Of a stretch of DNA of 64,000 bases, positions 31,039 to 48,739 are shown in pieces. The notes under the pieces were generated by a model that was not told where the DNA came from, searched no databases, and saw only the letters and a program-made list of their open reading frames with translations. The stretch spans positions 13,196,274-13,260,273 of the forward strand of contig OZ022239.1 in assembly GCA_963978895.1 (NCBI GenBank), written 5' to 3'. The stretch comes from Erpobdella octoculata. Its lineage: Eukaryota; Annelida; Clitellata; Hirudinida; Erpobdellidae. The stretch's first letter is position 1. Each line of letters begins with the position of its first letter. Both the position numbers and the translations under genes were made by a program.

Positions 31039-34000
31039 CTATTTGTCAAACTCCAAAGACTCAATGGTAAAGTATCCTTGAAGGCCGCTGTTGATTGCTG
31101 CGTCCAGATCTAAGTCATTCTTTGAACCTGAAAAGACTTCAACCCAAACGTTTGCCTTCAAGGCTGATTTTACATCATCTGATTTTGCCACGTATTTGTC
31201 TCGTATAGAAACTGGCACACTTTTAGGAATCCTAGGTTTATACGAAAACTAATAGAAAGTATTATTTTCATAAGTATAACTACATTTAACTCAACTTGAA
31301 AAAAATTAATACGTAATTAGTTGAAATAGAAACAGCATTGTATTATATATTACTTAAAAATGTGAAAACAAAAGCATTAATGTAGACACGGCGGATACAG
31401 GAGGGAGTCCTGGGGGTCCAGATCACCCATCTTTCGTTGTAAAAAAACTCAAGTCATTTAGCACTTTACAGTCAGAGTTACATGATTCAAAAGCCTAGGC
31501 TTAGCAATTAGCCTAAGGTAAAAAGTAACAGTTTTCATAACGTGTTTAATTTTGTATTTTAAGTCAGTTTTATGTCGATAAATCTAAGTCGCAGACAAAA
31601 TTATTCTGTCTTACTCGATTCTGTGTTTAATTTGTATTTTAAACTCAGATTTACGCCTATATTGATTAAAAATTATCGTTTATTAAAGTGAATCTAAGTC
31701 GAAGACAAAATTATTCTGTCTTATTTGATTATGACTTATGACACTGTTTTTCTAATTGTTCAGAATGAATAAATAAAAATTTTAAGTTTATTGATATTTT
31801 GTTATAAAATTTGATGAATTATTTAATAGTATCATATTAGATATAATTATGTTTGGAAGTAATACTCATCTGCTTATTGTTTTTGGGTTTACACAAATAC
31901 ATTTTTCGTGGATTTAATCTTGATGTTATGATGGTATAAACTCAACTAACTACATTATTCGGCTAAAACTGTCACAGAAATTCAATTTTTGAACAGTTAA
32001 ATATTGACCAAAGGTATATTTCAAAACCTATAAATCCGAAAAAACAATGTAAAAACGTTCTCTACCCACCCGTTAAGGACCATCTCTTTTACCTGGTTCT
32101 GTATCGGCCCTTGATTATACAGCATAATTTTTACAATACTTATGTTTAATTATGTTAAGACAAATTTTAAAACAAACCACACAAAAAAGATGAGTTTGTT
32201 TTGAATTTTTCCATCAATAGTTACTGGTGCCAAATAAGCAGCGTATCTTGCATCTTTGGCTTCTTCCGCCGCTATGAGATGGGGAACCAAGTTAGGAAAA
32301 GTAGAAGCTGAAATAATATAAGTCTATATTTTCATTTAACATAACTAGGTTTTTTCCAATAAGAAATCAAAATCGATAGTTTTATTTCTGTGAAATAAAA
32401 CTATTTGGAAAGCAGAAGATTTATAAATTTTAAAACGCAGGTTCTCTTCATAGTCTGTAACTGACTTCAGTCTGTAATAATGTTGACTACGTTTTTATTA
32501 ATACTTATGTAAATTAATTTAGTCCACACTTCGGTATGATCATGTCCAATCGTGTGGTACCAACAGTTACAAGAGCGCTGCTCGCCTTGTGTGTCGTGAA
32601 AATATGTTTTTTATTTCTCATAAAAATTGTATTGCAAATCGACTTACTAGTAGTTGACAGTTTAACTAAATTTAGAGTTTTGAAGCCTTTAGAGAAATTG
32701 AAGACGGCAAAACGTTTCAAGCCTTGAGACACTTCGTTGAAACTAGTTGAAAGCTTTCATAGCGGCTGGATCTACTTTGATGACAGCTGACGACTTTTTA
32801 AAAATAAACAAATAAATATTCATTATTGATGTATAACTCAAATAAATAAAATGTTAATTTGAAATCTATTATGAATTAACTAGCAGTGCCCGTAGCGGCT
32901 TCGCTCGCATGAAATTAGAGAATTTGAACCGTGCTTACATAGTAGAGTACTGCACGGATCAATTTTTTAGGTCTCGGCTCGGCCCGTCGACAACTTGGCC
33001 CAGCCCGTTTCAAAAACCAAAATTCCTGGCCCGGCCCCTTTTTTACAGGCCTAGAAGTTCTATATACTTGATGAAAAACTTCGGCCCGTCCCACCTTGAC
33101 TTCAGGTTTAGCCCGGCCCGTCTGAACACCCTAAAATCACTAAAATGTCTATATACTTGGTTAAAAATATTGGCCCGTCCCACCTTGATTCAAGGTTTGG
33201 GCAGGGCCGTATGAAGACCCTAAAATAACGGCTTGGCCCGTCCGTCCGGTGATAAACTGAACTCATCTACTTTTAACCGGCACAAAACCTCAAAATACTA
33301 ATTTTCACATCTGTAGCACTTACAGTTTTTGAGTAGCAGTTATTTTAAAATCAAATAACCCTTTTTCCACTTCACATTTGAGGTCCTGGAAACCAAATTT
33401 TCAAAAAATGGTGAAATACGTATATCATTATTTTTAGAGTAGAAACTAAATACTAATTTTACTTTTGTAGCATTTACAGTTTTTGAGTAGCAGTTACTTT
33501 AAAAACCAAGTAACCCTATTTTCCACCCCATATTTGAATTCCTGGAAACCAAATTTTCAAAAAATGGTAAAACACGTATATCATTATTTTTGGAGTCGAA
33601 ACCAAATACTAATTTTTACTCCTGTAGCATCTACAGTTTTTGAGTAGCAGTTACTTTAAAAACCAAATAACCCTATTTTCCACCCCACATTTGAAGTCCT
33701 GGAAACCAAATTTTCAAAAAATTGTGAAACCCGTATATCATTATTTTTAGAGTAGAAACTAAATACTAATTTTTACTTTTGTAGCATTAACAGTTTTCGA
33801 GTAGAAGCTACAAAATTTTAAAAACCAAATAACCCAATTTTCCAACCCACATTTGAGGTCCGGGAAACCAAATTTGTAAAAAATGGTGAAACACGTATAT
33901 CTTTATTTTTAGAAAAGAAACTAAATAATAATTTTTACATCTGTGGTATTTACTGTTTTTGAGTAGAAGCTACTTTAAAAACCAAATAACCCAATTTTCC

Positions 34001-34689
34001 AGCCCACATTTGAGGTCCGGGAAACCGAATTTTCAAAAAATGGTGAAACACGTATCTTTTTATTTTTCAAAAAGAATCTATATACCAAATTTCAAAATCT
34101 CTTCATTTTTGGTTTTCGAGATATACATTGTTTTAGAAAAAAGTTTGTTTTCCAGTTTTTTCCCCTCAGGAGCAAAATTTTCAAAAATCCTTTCTTAGCG
34201 GATGTTTACGCTATAAAAGTAATATAAGTTCCAAATTTCACGTTCCTAGGATGAGGCGTTTGAGCTCGGCGTTGATTATGAGTCAGTCATCTGTCAGTCA
34301 GGACATGTTCTTTTATATATATAGATTATTAATTAAAGTATTTCAATGATACAAAGATAAAATATTTTATTAATTTATAGCTAAAAAATAAAATATATAA
34401 ATATTATTGCAAGATTAATTGGTAACAAATGACCAAATTTGTAAAAAATTAAAAAAAGTGAATAATAGAACAACTAAATAAATAAATAAATAAAATTTGA
34501 TAGCTAAATAAAATTAATGTCTCAACAAAAATTATTTTTAGTGCATTAAGCGAAATTATCTTACCAAACGGCAAGCCAACAATAAGAAAACAATCACATG
34601 AACCTGCTAAATTAAAAAAAACGCAAACATTAAAATTTTGTTGAAAAAAGAATAAAAGAACTACAACAGAATAAACTTACCATTTTCAT
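31039..34689 (-). pseudogene. C1: secreted single ADF-H protein gene, frameshifted
   Basis: Paralogue of C2. Exons 34681-34689 (M-K-M), 34565-34603 (rest of signal peptide, VHVIVFLLLACRL), 32648-32793, 32178-32307 and 31039-31231 (TAG stop). Exons 4 and 5 are open and encode ARYAAYLAPVTIDG, NKLIFFVW, WIPKSVPVSIRDKYVAK and VWVEVFSGS. Exon 3 is 146 nt against 136 in C2. Within 32737-32755 the motif GTTGAAACTA is tandemly duplicated (10 bp), which gives an in-frame TAG and then a shift. Splice sites look intact. Intron 2 holds a 1446-bp Helitron. Unless exon 3 is skipped or the duplication is an assembly error, no full product can be made. Confidence 0.8.
32880..34325 (-). mobile_element. Non-autonomous Helitron with 155-bp internal repeats
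   Basis: Read on the minus strand it starts TCTATATATATA and ends ...GGGCACTGCTAG: 5' TC, 3' CTAG (CTRR), with a small AGCG-AAGC-CGCT hairpin near the end. Flanks are A (32879) and T (34326) with no target duplication, as Helitrons require. The C2 copy keeps the uninterrupted site at about 44641-44660 (TGAATTAA joined to TTATTAATT), which proves the borders. Inside are a GGCCCG-rich repeat (32945-33255) and about five tandem units of about 155 bp (33312-34060). No protein is seen. Confidence 0.88.
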
Positions 34690-35438
34690 TGTGAAAGCTG
34701 CATGCAATATAGAAAAATAAGTTTGAGGTGTTGTATATCATCTGGCTACCAATTTTTGTTTTTAGTATCTTATTAGCTGAAAGCCCATTGATAGTTGAAT
34801 AGGCAAACATCTGGTTACTTGAATAATTATAATTTCAAAAATCGATTGATGGTTTTATTCATTCAAGTTACTACTCTAGCAAAAAATTTTCTTACTTCAG
34901 TAATGAAAAAAGGATTATCTTATCAAGAACAAATATTTCATTTAAATGATTTTCATTTTCAACACAAACCGAAGAACCTAATAAATGTTTTTTAAAACAA
35001 AATGCTGGGGAATGAAATTAAAAAAGCAAATTTAAACATGAAGCTTAATTTCATGACGTCAAAATTTGAAAAAAGTATCGAGAGTTTGCTACAGCGTTAG
35101 GTGGCACTGATCCAGTGATCTCCTCAAAGTGAAACAATTTCATCGCTGATTGCGGATGTGCTGAAAGCGACCCAACCCCATAATGACTTCAGTTTTTTTT
35201 CCAATAATCGCAGACACTAGTAAATTGATTAGTGGTTGTCTGTTCATTTAGTACATTTCGAGGAAAGGGGTATGTCTTGGTGCAATCTTTCAAAGTTTGA
35301 GAAGGAAGAAAAAATCACAGCAGTACGGTTTTAGAGAGGTCACACTAGCAGACTATGAACTCAGTGATCGAGTCTATTGACAAAACTAAACTTCTCAAAC
35401 AACAAGTCTATAATGCTGGATATATGAAATATTATGAA

Positions 35439-35530
35439 CTAGTGGGGTACCTGGCGTTGCCCGGGGCATTTAGAGGTTTTTCTAATGCTTGTCTCTCTCG
35501 CTCCCGTTTCCTTATTGTTTTCTTATTTTT
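35439..35530 (-). mobile_element. Helitron 3' terminus
   Basis: CTAGTGGGGTACCTGGCGTT followed by GCCCGGG, then GAAACGGGAGCGAG read inverted. This is the same end as at 13014 and 54553 in reverse orientation. It begins just after an A, as expected. The other end is not identifiable. Confidence 0.6.
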
Positions 35531-36229
35531 GACTCATCGTTTGGTAAGATTATTTCGTTTAATGCATTAAAAATAATTTTGTTGAGAAAATATGGTGAGT
35601 AGACTTTCTTGTTTTGTGTTGGATTTAAAGGTTTTGACGTATATTTTGGACAAGTAATTCCATAACAGAGCTTCTGTAAAAAAAATGTTTAGCAGACTTG
35701 TATAGTTAATTAAGTTTATTGACATTCTTTAGAATCAAGTTCTGGTATTGTTTTTAATGTACATTGTTTCAATAAGTTTATTTATTTTAACTTAAATCTT
35801 GAACAAATAAATGCAATTAAAGCTCCTACGAAAACAATTTTAAAGTCTAAAACAACGGATAACGGTTTTCTTTGCAAAAACTAAAATAAATTTTGGTACG
35901 AAATTGTCAGTAGATCATCGATTTGTTGATCTTTATATTTTTTTTGAGGTTAAGTTTTAACTCGCTTTATGCAGCTGAAAATTTGTTCGTTTTCAACTAA
36001 AGTCACCAGCAATGTCATATCAAGGTCGATCACTGTAAGTTATGAGAAGCTTACTAAAACCGTTTGGAAGATAGCTCACAACTCATAAATGTCTTTGAAT
36101 ATTGTGATTAGTTATCAAGGTTGGACCTATTTCTAACGAATGTAACAAACGACTTTGCTGTAGACAGCTGAGAAGGACTCAAAATTGTATCGATACCACG
36201 AGTAAGGTAAAACACCACGAGTTTGCTGA
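35531..36229. other. No gene recognised
   Basis: AT-rich, between a Helitron end and a GC-rich repeat. I see no exon. Confidence 0.4.
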
Positions 36230-37143
36230 TTGTACTTTGGTTTTATAGGTCGAATTTTCAGGCTCGGCCCGCAACTCCGCCTTGCTATATGCGAGCCAGT
36301 CCCAAGCCTGGATAAAGGAGGAGGGACAGTTAAAAGGATCAAACTTTGATCCACGACAGGAAGTACTTATGTGCTTCCTATATACAGCCAATTCAGTCTT
36401 AAAACACTTGGTGTAAAGGACTATAAACTATCATAAAAAAAAAAAAAAGGCTCGGCCCGGTTCGTCTAATTGAAGTCCGGCCTGGTCTGCTTTTACAGGC
36501 TTGAAATATTTATACTTGGAAAAATTTCTCGGTCTGTCCCGGCCCGTTTGAAAACTCTAAAATCAAAGGCGTTCCAGTGCAGTAATCCACCACATAGTGT
36601 GATTATATTTAAATGCTTGCAGATAATTCTCAATAAACCACTTCTATTTCAGGATGTAGTGTGGCTACATAGTCGTGTTTTAGTTTTGCTACTATTAGTT
36701 TGAAGATATATTAATGAACACCAATACAAAATGTTTTGTCATTTGGAGTGTTGGGGAGTAACGCGTTACTGTAATAGTATTACGTTTTTCAGTAACTTGT
36801 AATAGTAACGATTACTTTTATTTTTAAGTAATATTTAATAGCAATGTATTATTTTTTTGAGTAACTCATGAGAAATTTCTTATTTTATTTTATTTAGGAA
36901 AGATTGTTTTTAGTCAAATTGTATAAAAAAAAACAACGTGTTTAGAAAAATAAGCAAACAAAAATGGAGGACGAGAGAAAATTTGACTTTTTTCACATTC
37001 ACCTACAAACAAATGACGTTTGAAGACTACGACCACGACCAATGTCGGGCACGAATGCAAGTGATGTTTTTATAAAATTAACTACCAAAATATATACAAT
37101 AACAATGAATAAATGAATGAATGAACGAACGAATGAATGAATA
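36230..37143 (+). repeat. GGCCCG-rich dispersed repeat, copy 2, with nested insertions
   Basis: Homologous to 18105-18830 from about 36240. R1 is inserted at 36272-36448. A second insertion near 36740-36885 contains GTAACGCGTTACTGTAA, a sequence type common in small hAT elements. The homology then resumes (AAAATGGAGGACGA, ACCAATGTCGGGCACGAA) and fades into a short AATG/AACG array at about 37107-37143. Confidence 0.65.
36272..36448 (+). mobile_element. Retroposon R1, copy 3
   Basis: 177 bp from CAACTCCGCC to a pure run of about 14 A. It is flanked by the 11-bp direct repeat GGCTCGGCCCG (36261-36271 and 36449-36459), a perfect target-site duplication inside the GGCCCG repeat. The A-tail plus target duplication identify LINE-driven retroposition. 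This is the best-preserved of the three copies. Confidence 0.88.
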
Positions 37144-37324
37144 ATTTTTAATAGATTCATTTGACAGAAAAGTTGCTCCGAGTCTTTGAGTTTTGCCCCT
37201 TGCCCCCCCCCACCCGGGAAAATTGGAAATATACGCCCGTGCTTTCGTCTAAAAGTATTCAATAAAAAGCAAAAATCTTTTTATTTTCATTTAGTTATTT
37301 CGCATAAAATAATTTAATCAAAAA

Positions 37325-37381
<57 letters not shown>
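37325..37381. repeat. (TA)n microsatellite
   Basis: Pure TA dinucleotides. Confidence 0.95.
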
Positions 37382-37384
<3 letters not shown>

Positions 37385-38467
37385 GTAACAAAAAACTCGT
37401 TTTTACTACTTGTATAATCTTGTAATTAACGTATTCAACAAAGAATTGCGTTGAGGACGTCCAGAAATGACGACATTTCTCGATGGCGACAGCAAGGCAC
37501 TGCTTACAGAAAACTCGCTTAACGCAAACGAGTTTATACACTTTTTCTTGCAAATTTACAGGAAAAATGTCAAAGGAAGGGCCAAAACTACACAACACGC
37601 AATTCTGGACATGCACCGTTGGCAGACTGGGTCTATACATTTAACCTGGTCATAGAATTTATTTTTGGAAAAGAAAACGCCAGTTTAACTTTTTATTTGT
37701 GGTTTATTGCATTTAGTAAATACAAGTTCAAATAGCCATTTCTGTCATAAACAGGATCGATTTGGTTTCATAAACTAAAATAGTTGCTCAACTGGCGCTG
37801 ATGTTGCTGAATATGATACACATAAAACCTTTTCAAATAACAAACTCAAATTATTTTTTAATCTGTCATTGTGTAGTATTTTAAACAAGCAGTTCCCATA
37901 ACAAGCTACTTTGGAGTATTACGTGTGCAGTATTTTCACATATATGATCATTGTTGCTGTAACCGATGTTTTCAGGATGCTTTACGTTTTCTTGTGAAAA
38001 CAATTATAGATAGAGGACAAACAATTTTCTTTTTTTCGGCAGTGGTGTTTACCAAATCCTAATTAGTTATAATATTTTACCGCTTAAAATATTTTAAAAT
38101 TCTAGTTTTTTGCAAACTAGACCAAGATCTTTGAGTGGTAGACCAATATCAAAACCGAGATTTCTTAATGCAAGACCAATAATTAATAACCAAGTCTCGA
38201 AGACGACAAGTCTGCTTGTTACTATGAGTCCTGGCCAAGATATAACAGGCGCCCATCAAGACGTGCTGTTTCAAAAACAAGAACTCAGGTTGGTGTCGTG
38301 AAAATCTGTATTTTTTTTTTCAAATAACCTATTTTGGATTACTTTACCCCAGCTGCAATTGCTCAGTTTCAAAAAGTTTGCTGTTTGATATTATAATAAT
38401 AGGCTGGTATTTAACAAAACGACAAAAGAGATTCCTATCTTTGGTATTGAAACAACTTTCGTACGTT

Positions 38468-38690
38468 TTCAACTGCCATTTGAACTATTATTTAAATTAC
38501 CATTTGAACTATTATTTGAATTACCATTGGAACTACAATTTAAACCAATATTTAAACAATCATTTGAGTCTCCATTTAAACTATCATATGAGCTACCGTT
38601 TGAACCTTTTCCATTTGAACAGCGATTTGAAATAGGTACCATTTGAACTACCCTTTGAATGATTACTTAAACTACCATTTGATTTGTATC
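38468..38690. repeat. Imperfect 12-bp repeats, unit 2
   Basis: Diverged ATTTGAACTACT-type units, paralogous to 26030-26230. Confidence 0.8.
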
Positions 38691-40141
38691 ATACATTTTT
38701 ATAAGTTTCCTACAACTTCCAAAAAACAAAAAGAAAAATTACCAGATATTTTTAAAATTTAAAGACTTTAGAAGTTTCTTCGAACTTTGTGCCTTTTCTG
38801 TTTTTAGCTGACTTTTACTGTAATTAAACATTTATAAACCTAAACAAATTTTTTATCAATCTCAAAAAATGTTATTTGTTAAGTAAAAAAACAATTCAAG
38901 CGTTTAATAATACATCTAATAAATGTAACTTTGGATTACCGAGCTTTGCACAGGTTTTTCACTCTTCTGGTTCTCTTGTCTTCTCTCGCATAATTAAAAA
39001 TGATAGTGTCACATCTTCCTATTTACATACACTTTTGTGAAAAAACAGCAAATAAGCATAACTCTATTTTGCTTAATGTGAAACAGTTCAAAGCATTGGT
39101 TAAAAAAGGCAAATTGAAAAAAAAGATCAAATCAAGATCTAAGTCAGGAAAAACTTTAGTATTTCCAACTGACTGATATTTAAGTCTTAAAACACATCTG
39201 ATAAAAAATTATAAGCTAATTAAAAATGTCTGAACATGGTATCCGACATTGATGACAGCAATTCAAACGTTTTATTTACTGGAACAAACCCTGTGAATCG
39301 TAAACACTAAAATTTTATAAAAGCAATGCTATGAAGCAAATTTAATTTCTAATAAATGTTAGTGATTTTTCAAAATTCAACGAAAAACAGCAAAACTTGT
39401 TTTCATCATCCTGTTTCGATTTCAATGATAAATCTAAGAATAAAATAAAATAATATGATTTCAAATAAAGATTTATTTATATTAAACATTAGTCAATTGA
39501 AAAATTTTAAATTAATTTCATATTCAAAAGTTGCATATCTCTTAAATAAATCTTTCAACATTAGATAATATACGTGTATTGCAAGTGTGTATCTTTACAT
39601 GGATGGTGTAGGTACCGTAAAGGTTTAGAATCATCTTTCGACTTTTTTGTTTGTGGGAATTTGATAAGTAGTGGAACATACACACCAAACAATTACCAAA
39701 AAGAGATAATTGCAAATTTGATTATATAACAAAATTAAGGTAATCACGATTTTGCCTAATTTTCCACTCATGTTCATCATTAAGCTGCGTAGGAACAAAT
39801 GTCTGTTGTGTTTTGCTAGCATGGTAGTTAAATCATTTTGCCATTCCCAACTAATGCTGATCAATTTAATGTTTTCGTTCACCAATTTGTGTTAGTGGTC
39901 ATTTGTGACCCTCTTTTTGGTTAAACAAATAAATAAATAAATATAAAATATTAAAAGTAAAAAGTTATAAATAAAATAGATAAAATAAGATAAGAAATAG
40001 ATAAAATTTTAAATAAAAATTAAGGTACCTAATTAAAAGACAAAATGCTATGAAAAAAACTTAGTTGAAGTATTAAAAAATTTGTTCACAATATACCATT
40101 TATAAAATAATTTTCTAAAAACAGCAGACTTACGCTAATTT

Positions 40142-45009
<4,868 letters not shown>

Positions 45010-47058
45010 TGTGCATGCAATATAGAAAAATAAGTTTGAGGTGTCATTTATCATCTGGCTACCAATTTTTGTCTTTAATATCTTATAGGTCTTATACTTA
45101 GCTAGCAAATATTAGCTAACAGCTTATTTGTAGATGAATAGGCGAACATCTGGTTACTTGAATAATTATAATTTCAAGAATCGATTTATGGTTTTATTTT
45201 ATCAAATTACTACTCTAACAAAAATTTCTCTTACTTTAGTAATGAAAAAATGATTATTTTATCAAGAACAAATAGTTTATATAAATAATTCTTTTTTTCA
45301 ACACAAACTGAAGAACCTAATAAGTGCTTTTTAAAACAAAATGATGTGGAAGAAAAATGAAAAAGCAAATCTAAAGATGAAGCCTAATTTCGTAATATAT
45401 CAAAATCTGAAAAAAGTAACAGGAGATTAGACTGATTTCATCATAATTTCATGTGGTTTTTGAAAAACCTGGAAAAATTGTAACCAGCCATGGAAAGCCA
45501 TAGTAATTCGATGAGTTGAGTATTCCATGACGTAGTGAATTTGAAGATTTGATCATTCGGCTGGTAAAAAATATCTCTTATTGTCGTATGAACACTTTTC
45601 TAGTCATATCATAGGATGTAACCCCGAATTTGTAGACACTAGACAAACTCTGGAAAACCAGTAATCTTAATTTTATTGAAACATGCATGATACGATAGAA
45701 AGTACTTAGCTATGTCAAAACAGCAATTCAGAACAACAGTTTTTGTAGTTAAAGGATATTAATTTTGTTCAGAACTTCATATAAACCATGTTCATAGCTT
45801 TAAAAAAGAGCGCAATGATCATCGAATGTTTTACCAGATTTTTCCATAACATTGTCTACCGCATAGGGAACTTGAACTTTATCAAAGTCTAATACAAGGT
45901 TGTCATCATTTTCGATGTTATGTACTTTGCAACTTTCTCGTTTTGCCAAGTCTTGTGAATCACAATGGCTATAAACCTAGAAAGACAAATTATGATCCAA
46001 AAATCGTCTCAGAAGAAAGATATTCGATGTAGGTAAATATGTAACGGGCGTATGGAGAGCTTGTAACAGCGTTGGGTGGCACTGATCGACCGATCTCTTA
46101 CATGACTTACATACCCAACAGACTCCCCAGAGTGAAACAATTTCATCGCTGATGGCGGATGTGCTGTAAGCGAACCAACCCCGTAATGACTTCAGTTATT
46201 TTCCACTGCGACGCCAGCTTGACGAAATCGATTACTATGCTTAAAAGTAATTTAGTCACATTGGAGCCAACTTACTTACACACGACTACGTCTTTGAAGC
46301 AACAGCGGTTGGGAAATTTTTAATTGAAAACGAAACGCATAAATCAATTATATATTTGAATTTAGAGATCTGTCATTTTGGCATTCTAAGCTCAAAATCT
46401 TTTTCTTATATATAAATTATTTTCCCACCAATAATGGTCCTTAGAACTCATATGCACACTGATACCAGTACCACCTATACTCCTTTTTTTCTCCTTCACT
46501 CTTAAAGATTCGGATGCATCATCTTTTCACAGATGGTATAAACGAGGTACACTGTTACATCTCAACGTCCCCATGAACCAGCTGTACCAACAGCAGTTGA
46601 ATGTTTCTACAGTAAAATATTACTAAAAGTAAACAATAAAGATGCAAACTACTTTACTGATGAAATAAATTATTGATTAAACAGACAGGAAAAGGTAGAC
46701 AATTTTGAGTTCCTCACTCATAAAGGCACAACCGGAAAACATCAGAAATGAAATTTATAATTTATGGAGGCCGCTAAAATACCGTTTGCACACAATTAAT
46801 GACAACAATCACAATGATCGCAGACACTAGTAAATTGATTAGTGGCTGTCTGTTCATTTAGTACATTTCGAGGAAAGGGGTATGTCTTGGTGCAATCTTT
46901 CCCAGTTTGAGAAGGAAGAGAAAAGGCATAGCAGTAAGGTTTTACATAGTATGATGGTTTTAGAGAAGCCACACTGGCAGACTATGAACTCGGTGATCGA
47001 TTCTATTGCCAAAACTAAACTTCTCAAACAACATGTCCATAATGCTGGATATATGAAA
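45010..47058. other. Upstream of C2, no gene recognised
   Basis: The first few hundred bases match the upstream of C1 and should hold the promoter. About 45420-46060 is not matched in unit 1. The part around 46070-46220 and 46815-47058 matches 35095-35438. I see no exon. Confidence 0.4.
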
Positions 47059-48048
47059 TAGGGATGAACCGAAACTCGTCCCGGCAACTCGGACTCGGCT
47101 GATTTGGAGGTAATCGGCAAAACCTCGGACTCGGCAAAAAAGGAGTCGCCGAGGCCGAGTTTAAAAAAGTTTCCAACTACAATTTAGAATATTACATATA
47201 TATGTTAATATATAAATGTGTGTCTTTGTTTTGTGCTATATAAATGAATTTAAAACCATAATTGGAATAATAGAAATATTGTCCAATTAATAACTTCAAA
47301 CTTTACACCAAAGTAATGTTTGAGACTTCTATATTGTGGATGCCATCGACAAAAGCAAAGCAAACTGCTTGATATGCTATGACAAAATGACGCGTGGTAT
47401 AAAAAATGCATGAACATATGATACAACGTCAATGATGACTCATCTGCTGACAAAGCACCAAGTGCAATTCAAAGAATATGGAGCACGGCAGTAGCAAACG
47501 ATAACGCGAAGAGGAAGCAAATATGTCAACAAGTCGTTGATGCAAGTTACATAAGTTTCACCAGCGCTGTCTGGACGACCACAAACAATTTGGACGCCTT
47601 CCTCAGTTTGACTGGGCACTGAATAGACACCGATTAGCATAGGATATCCGTTCTTTTACAAATTCAGTCATTGAAAGGTAAGCACATTGGAGAATTGATT
47701 TGGAATCATCTAAAATCCATGATTGCAGATTGGATTATCAATGGGGCGAAAAATGCGTTTTAGTCAGAGATAATGGCACCAGTATCAAACTAGCAACTTG
47801 TCTTGCAGAATTAGATGTCTTGGAGTGCTAGTGGTGGTCTGTCTAGAAGCAAGCTATAATTAAACTTTATGTGTAATAAGATGAAAATTAAAATTTTAAA
47901 TCAAAGGTCCATTCAGTACGCGGTAAATTCAGCACTAGTCGCCTCTATATATTATTTTATAAACACTTAAACTCGGACTCGGTGAAAAATTACCCCAAAA
48001 ACTCGGTGCTCGGCATCGGCGCCAAATTTGCTGCTTGGTCCATCCCTA
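47059..48048 (+). mobile_element. hAT transposon (990 bp) with decayed ZBED-type transposase
   Basis: Terminal inverted repeats TAGGGATGAACC (start) and GGTCCATCCCTA (end, one mismatch when inverted), with 8-bp target duplications ATATGAAA (47051-47058 and 48049-48056). The unit 1 paralogue has the empty site ATATGAAATATTATG at about 35422. Inside, the plus strand keeps hAT transposase pieces in broken frames: YISFTSAVWTTTNNLDAF, LSLTGH, GELIWNHLKSMI, and VRDNGTSIKLATCLAELDVL. Internally deleted and dead. Confidence 0.88.
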
Positions 48049-48287
48049 ATATGAAATATTATGCATTACAGGTACAAATATATATAACACGGTATATGTC
48101 ATTGGGGCTCTTTGATCTGTACCAATATGGGGAACGTTGATCTGTAGATCAAAGTGCCTTTGTCTTTAGATACTAAATTCTCCTGGCATTGGAAGTTTAG
48201 TGTAGTCTTATAATTTGATATTTTCTATAATTGCAAAAACGTGATTTGTTTTCTTTGTAGGTTTGGTTTGCATGTATCTAAGATGGA

Positions 48288-48573
<286 letters not shown>

Positions 48574-48739
48574 GCTATTAACATGCTCTCTAAAAATAAT
48601 TTTTTTCAGAGCACGGGGCAAACAGCGCCGAACTGAAAAACAAATGAATCTAATGTCGAAATTTAAAATGTCAAATTCTATTTAACATTTGAGAGAACAA
48701 AAAGGTCTTAAGCTACTTCTTAAAAACAGAAAGGTTGTA

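Larger units (their letters stand above)
25250..35438. repeat. Segmental duplication, unit 1 (contains C1)
   Basis: Matched in the same order by 37530-48063. Paired landmarks: TCTGGACATGCACCGTTAG at about 25333 and TCTGGACATGCACCGTTGG at about 37601; the 12-bp repeats at 26030 and 38468; CTCTTAAATAAATCTTTCAA at 27061 and 39538; all five C exons; and AAATTGATTAGTGG at 35222 and 46832. The extra blocks in unit 1 (27107-27278, about 27290-30740, and 32880-34325) are insertions. Confidence 0.85.
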
